In this document: positions 61,997 to 64,000 of the stretch, one piece after another
Numbering within the stretch: the first letter of the stretch is position 1
Layout: each line of letters opens with the position of its first letter
Origin: Prevotella sp. HUN102
Lineage (GTDB): Bacteria > Bacteroidota > Bacteroidia > Bacteroidales > Bacteroidaceae
Direction: 5' to 3'
Assembly: GCF_000688375.1 (NCBI RefSeq)
Contig: NZ_JIAF01000001.1
Location: forward strand, 186,001 to 250,000
DNA: 64,000 nt
Position numbers and translations under genes: made by a program
Notes under the pieces: generated by a model
Told to the model about the DNA's origin: nothing
Seen by the model: only the letters and a program-made list of their open reading frames with translations
Database searches by the model: none

Positions 61997-62068
61997 AAAA
62001 AAAAGCCTTGACTGATATCGCATCAACCAAGGTTCCAATACTAAAACTAAATTAACCACTAAAAAAAC
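61997..62068 (-). ncRNA. Candidate small RNA (about 70 nt) with own promoter and terminator
   Basis: Transcription from the promoter at 62074-62105 should start near 62068. About 30 nt later the minus strand has CCTTGGTTGAT, loop GCGAT, ATCAGTCAAGG: an 11-bp stem with two G-T pairs, followed by C and eight T (plus A run 61997-62004). No ORF begins between start and terminator. It could be a free small RNA or the attenuated leader of the TraB/GumN gene, which has a separate -7 box downstream. No match to a known RNA family is claimed. Confidence 0.55.
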
Positions 62069-62073
62069 TGATG

Positions 62074-62105
62074 CAAAGATAAGGGTTTTTCTCAATAGTT
62101 GCAAA
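62074..62105 (-). promoter_or_regulatory. Consensus promoter upstream of the candidate small RNA
   Basis: Minus strand: TTTG (plus 62102-62105), exactly 20 nt, TATCTTTG (plus 62074-62081). Full consensus match with no gene immediately downstream, which is what draws attention to the small RNA. The stretch 62106-62319 is T-rich and shows no gene. Confidence 0.78.
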
Positions 62106-62319
62106 CTAAAAATTACGGCTTTATTTGCACTTTTTCCCTTATCTGCTGTTTTTGGTATTTTTTTTCTTGTTTTATTGGCTGTTTTATCAATTTTTAATCA
62201 TTGTGTTATGTATGAAAACGCAGAAATTGCTGATAAATTGTGATGAATTGTTAAAACTTTATTTTTCTCTCAATAAAATTTGTTTTATTCATTTTTATAT
62301 CCCATTTTTGCATTGATAT

Positions 62320-63366
62320 TACGCCAGTTCGGGATAAGAAAGTTGTTGAAAATGTTGGTAATCTAGCTTATTTTTTGTAACTTTACAGTTGAATATCAAT
62401 TAATTACAAGCAATATAAGCGATGATTACCGAAGACAAAGTTATAGAAATTTTCTGTGTTATTGATGAGTTTTGCAAGAATTTAGGCGCAGAATTGAATA
62501 AAAACCTTCAAATAGCTCCCACAGACGAAGGCTACAAGCATGTCAGACACCGTAAGGGGCGTATGTGTGAAAGTGAGATTATGACCATTTTGCTATGCTG
62601 CCATTTTGGGACTTTCCGAAACTTCAAACATTATTATCTGTTCTTTGTGAAAGTTCATCTTGCCCAATGTTTTCCCACCGCAGTATCCTACAATCGCTTT
62701 GTGGAACTTATGCCTCGGGAGTTCTTTACAATGCTTACTTTTATGAAACTTTACGCCTTTGGCAAATGCACGGGAATCAGCTTTGTCGATAGTACTATGA
62801 TACCTGTATGCCATAATGTAAGAAGATATTTCAATAGGTTTTTTGAGGGCTTTGCCAAGAGCGGAAAGGGTACAATGGGATGGTGCCATGGCTTCAAACT
62901 GCATCTGCTTTGCAATGACACAGGAGAGATCATAACATTCTGTCTTACACCTGCCAACGTGGATGACAGAGATCGAAGGGTATGGTCTGTTTTTACAAAA
63001 GTACTCTATGGAAAAGTATTCGCAGATAGGGGATATATCAAGCGGGAACTCTTTGAGGGACTCTTTGAGCAGGGAATACATCTTGTACACGGACTGAAAG
63101 CAAAGATGAAAAACAAACTTATGCCTGTGTATGATAAAATCATGCTACGAAAGAGATATATAATAGAGTGTATAAATGAGTTATTGAAAAACAAGGCAAA
63201 CCTTGTACATTCAAGACACAGGTCGATACATAATTTCATCATGAACTTATGCTCGGCATTGGCGGCGTATTGTTTCTTTGAAAATAAACCGGATGGGCTG
63301 TCAGTATATTTGGAAGATAAAAGACAACTGGAACTTTTTTAAGATTTATTATCCCGAACTGGCGTA
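62320..63366 (+). mobile_element. IS982-family insertion sequence, complete
   Basis: A 1047-bp element with perfect 18-bp terminal inverted repeats (TACGCCAGTTCGGGATAA at 62320-62337, complement at 63349-63366) around one intact transposase. I find no convincing target duplication in the flanks. It stands between the small-RNA region and the rnz side, and does not visibly split a gene. Confidence 0.92.
62422..63342 (+). CDS. IS982-family transposase
   Basis: A 306-residue transposase. FVDSTMIPVCHNVRRYFNRF (first Asp), GFKLHLLCNDTGEIITFCLT and VFADRGYIKRELFE (second Asp), then RYIIECINELLKN (Glu) give the DDE set in the arrangement of IS982. No stop or frameshift is seen, so it may be active. 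Confidence 0.95.
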   Translation: MITEDKVIEIFCVIDEFCKNLGAELNKNLQIAPTDEGYKHVRHRKGRMCESEIMTILLCCHFGTFRNFKHYYLFFVKVHLAQCFPTAVSYNRFVELMPREFFTMLTFMKLYAFGKCTGISFVDSTMIPVCHNVRRYFNRFFEGFAKSGKGTMGWCHGFKLHLLCNDTGEIITFCLTPANVDDRDRRVWSVFTKVLYGKVFADRGYIKRELFEGLFEQGIHLVHGLKAKMKNKLMPVYDKIMLRKRYIIECINELLKNKANLVHSRHRSIHNFIMNLCSALAAYCFFENKPDGLSVYLEDKRQLELF

Positions 63367-63549
63367 CAGAGTGTGCTCGTGCGAGGATAGAGGTTTGATA
63401 GAAAGCAAGTTATGGTTGCACGTTCAAAACTCGCGTATTTGAAAACAAAAAATATTTTGTCGGAAATAATTGAATTATGGAGAGCATTTTGTAAAGAATA
63501 TTCGCAGTTTTATAGACTCTGATGATTCTGTTTAAAAATCAAGCAAAAA

Positions 63550-63622
63550 GGAAATCTACGTTTTCTGCGCCATCAGCGTGAGATTTTTCTCGCAGATTTC
63601 GCAGACAACGCAGATTTTCTAA
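63550..63622. repeat. CGCAGATTTCG-type repeat copy next to rnz
   Basis: AATCTACGTTTTCTGCGCCA, GCGTGAGATTTTTCTCGCAG and ATTTCGCAGACAACGCAGAT are the same word family as at 19259 and 23152. The gap 63367-63549 shows nothing else recognisable. Confidence 0.65.
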
Positions 63623-63638
63623 AAAGGGGCTATTGAAA

Positions 63639-64000
63639 TTATTGCACGGCTATACACTGACCTTCGTCCGATAAAAAACTGTTTGGGAACACCTCACGGG
63701 CTTCCTTCAGCAGTTGGTTTTCGTTGGAATAGCGTGCTGAATAATGCCCTAAGAGCAGTTTGCCGACCCTTGCATCGCGTGCAACGGTGGCAGCCTGTTC
63801 TGCCGTGCTGTGATAATACAGCTTTGCGTTGTCGGCCTTGTCGTTCGCGTATGTGCTTTCGTGGTAGAGAAGATTCACGCCCTCAACCATCGTGTGAAGA
63901 TTCTCCATATAGCGCGTGTCCGAGCAATAGGCATAGCTTCGTGCTGGTAGGGGTGGAGTGGTGAGTCTTTCGTTCGGAATCACTTCGCCGTCTTCCGTCT
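63639..64000 (-). CDS. rnz: Ribonuclease Z, C-terminal part (runs off window)
   Basis: The frame is open to the window edge, giving the last 120 residues. ARSYAYCSDTRYMENLHTMV (aspartate ligand), LLYHESTYANDKADNAKLYY, HSTAEQAATVARDARVGKLL and LGHYSARYSN (histidine ligand) are the C-terminal motifs of RNase Z, a metallo-beta-lactamase-fold endonuclease that matures tRNA 3' ends. The N-terminal HxHxDH part lies outside the window. Confidence 0.93.
   Translation of the reverse strand, partial: TEDGEVIPNERLTTPPLPARSYAYCSDTRYMENLHTMVEGVNLLYHESTYANDKADNAKLYYHSTAEQAATVARDARVGKLLLGHYSARYSNENQLLKEAREVFPNSFLSDEGQCIAVQ

Noticed and set aside
61916-62104. 62-codon minus-strand frame rich in Leu and Val across the candidate small RNA, considered as a leader peptide
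   Set aside because: Its start codon would lie upstream of the predicted transcription start, and no ATG occurs between that start and the terminator.
62125-62316. 63-codon Phe/Leu-rich ORF left of the IS982 element
   Set aside because: Translation of a T-rich spacer; hydrophobicity follows from composition.
62320-63366. IS982 element considered as disrupting a gene
   Set aside because: Flanking sequences do not join into a reading frame with family character, and no target duplication marks the ancestral site.

Overview
The window reads as chromosomal DNA of a Bacteroidales bacterium, most likely Prevotella or a close Prevotellaceae relative. The reasons are: promoters of the Bacteroidetes type (TTTG, about 20 nt, TAnnTTTG) in front of several genes, no clear Shine-Dalgarno sites, a class III fructose-1,6-bisphosphatase, a ribosomal protein S16 with a long Ala/Lys/Glu tail, and families typical of the phylum (DUF4296, DUF4835, DUF4836, DUF3127, DUF2461, DUF4250).

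Positions 1-22123, minus strand, are a surface-polysaccharide locus transcribed right to left from a near-consensus promoter at 22426-22457. It opens with sugar-nucleotide genes (glf, gmd, fcl; a GxxExxY gene in a repeat island separates gmd from fcl). Next come an outer-membrane barrel and a LicA/LicB/LicC-like choline uptake and activation set. These are followed by an acyltransferase, a DegT aminotransferase, and a tightly overlapped trio: an ATP-grasp ligase, an opine (octopine/nopaline-type) dehydrogenase and a glutamate-mutase-like B12 protein. A Wzx flippase, three glycosyltransferases, an EpsG/Wzy-like polymerase and two more acyltransferases (one cut by the window edge) complete it. 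The locus looks able to build a fucose- and galactofuranose-containing glycan carrying phosphocholine-like and unusual amino-acid or opine substituents. The trio is the most promising candidate for an undescribed system. Base composition drops sharply (AT-rich) between about 5.1 and 11.6 kb.

Positions 23.3-59.5 kb, mostly plus strand, hold housekeeping genes: mtgA, a PcrA/UvrD helicase, an intact IS4-family element with a 9-bp target duplication, rpsP, nth, DUF2461, ftsE, lysC, two glycosyltransferase-like genes, fbp, DUF3127 (minus), dnaN, a DnaQ-like exonuclease, coaBC, DUF4835, recN, a pseudo-protease/TPR protein, ileS, a DksA-like protein, lspA, DUF4296, an M23 peptidase, a C69 dipeptidase and a DUF4836 lipoprotein. 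The IleRS has the class I signature HxGH rearranged to GxHH.

Positions 59.5-64 kb hold a cupin gene divergent from a frameshifted HxlR regulator, both framed by related terminator hairpins, then DUF4250, a TraB/GumN protein, a candidate small RNA with a consensus promoter and terminator, an IS982-family element and the 3' part of rnz.

Intergenic gaps are rich in structure: four copies of a paired palindrome built on GTGCGAAGAATG, five clusters of a CGCAGATTTCG-type repeat, a nested-inverted-repeat element at 2822-3009, and several short tandem repeats. I saw no tRNA, rRNA or CRISPR array.
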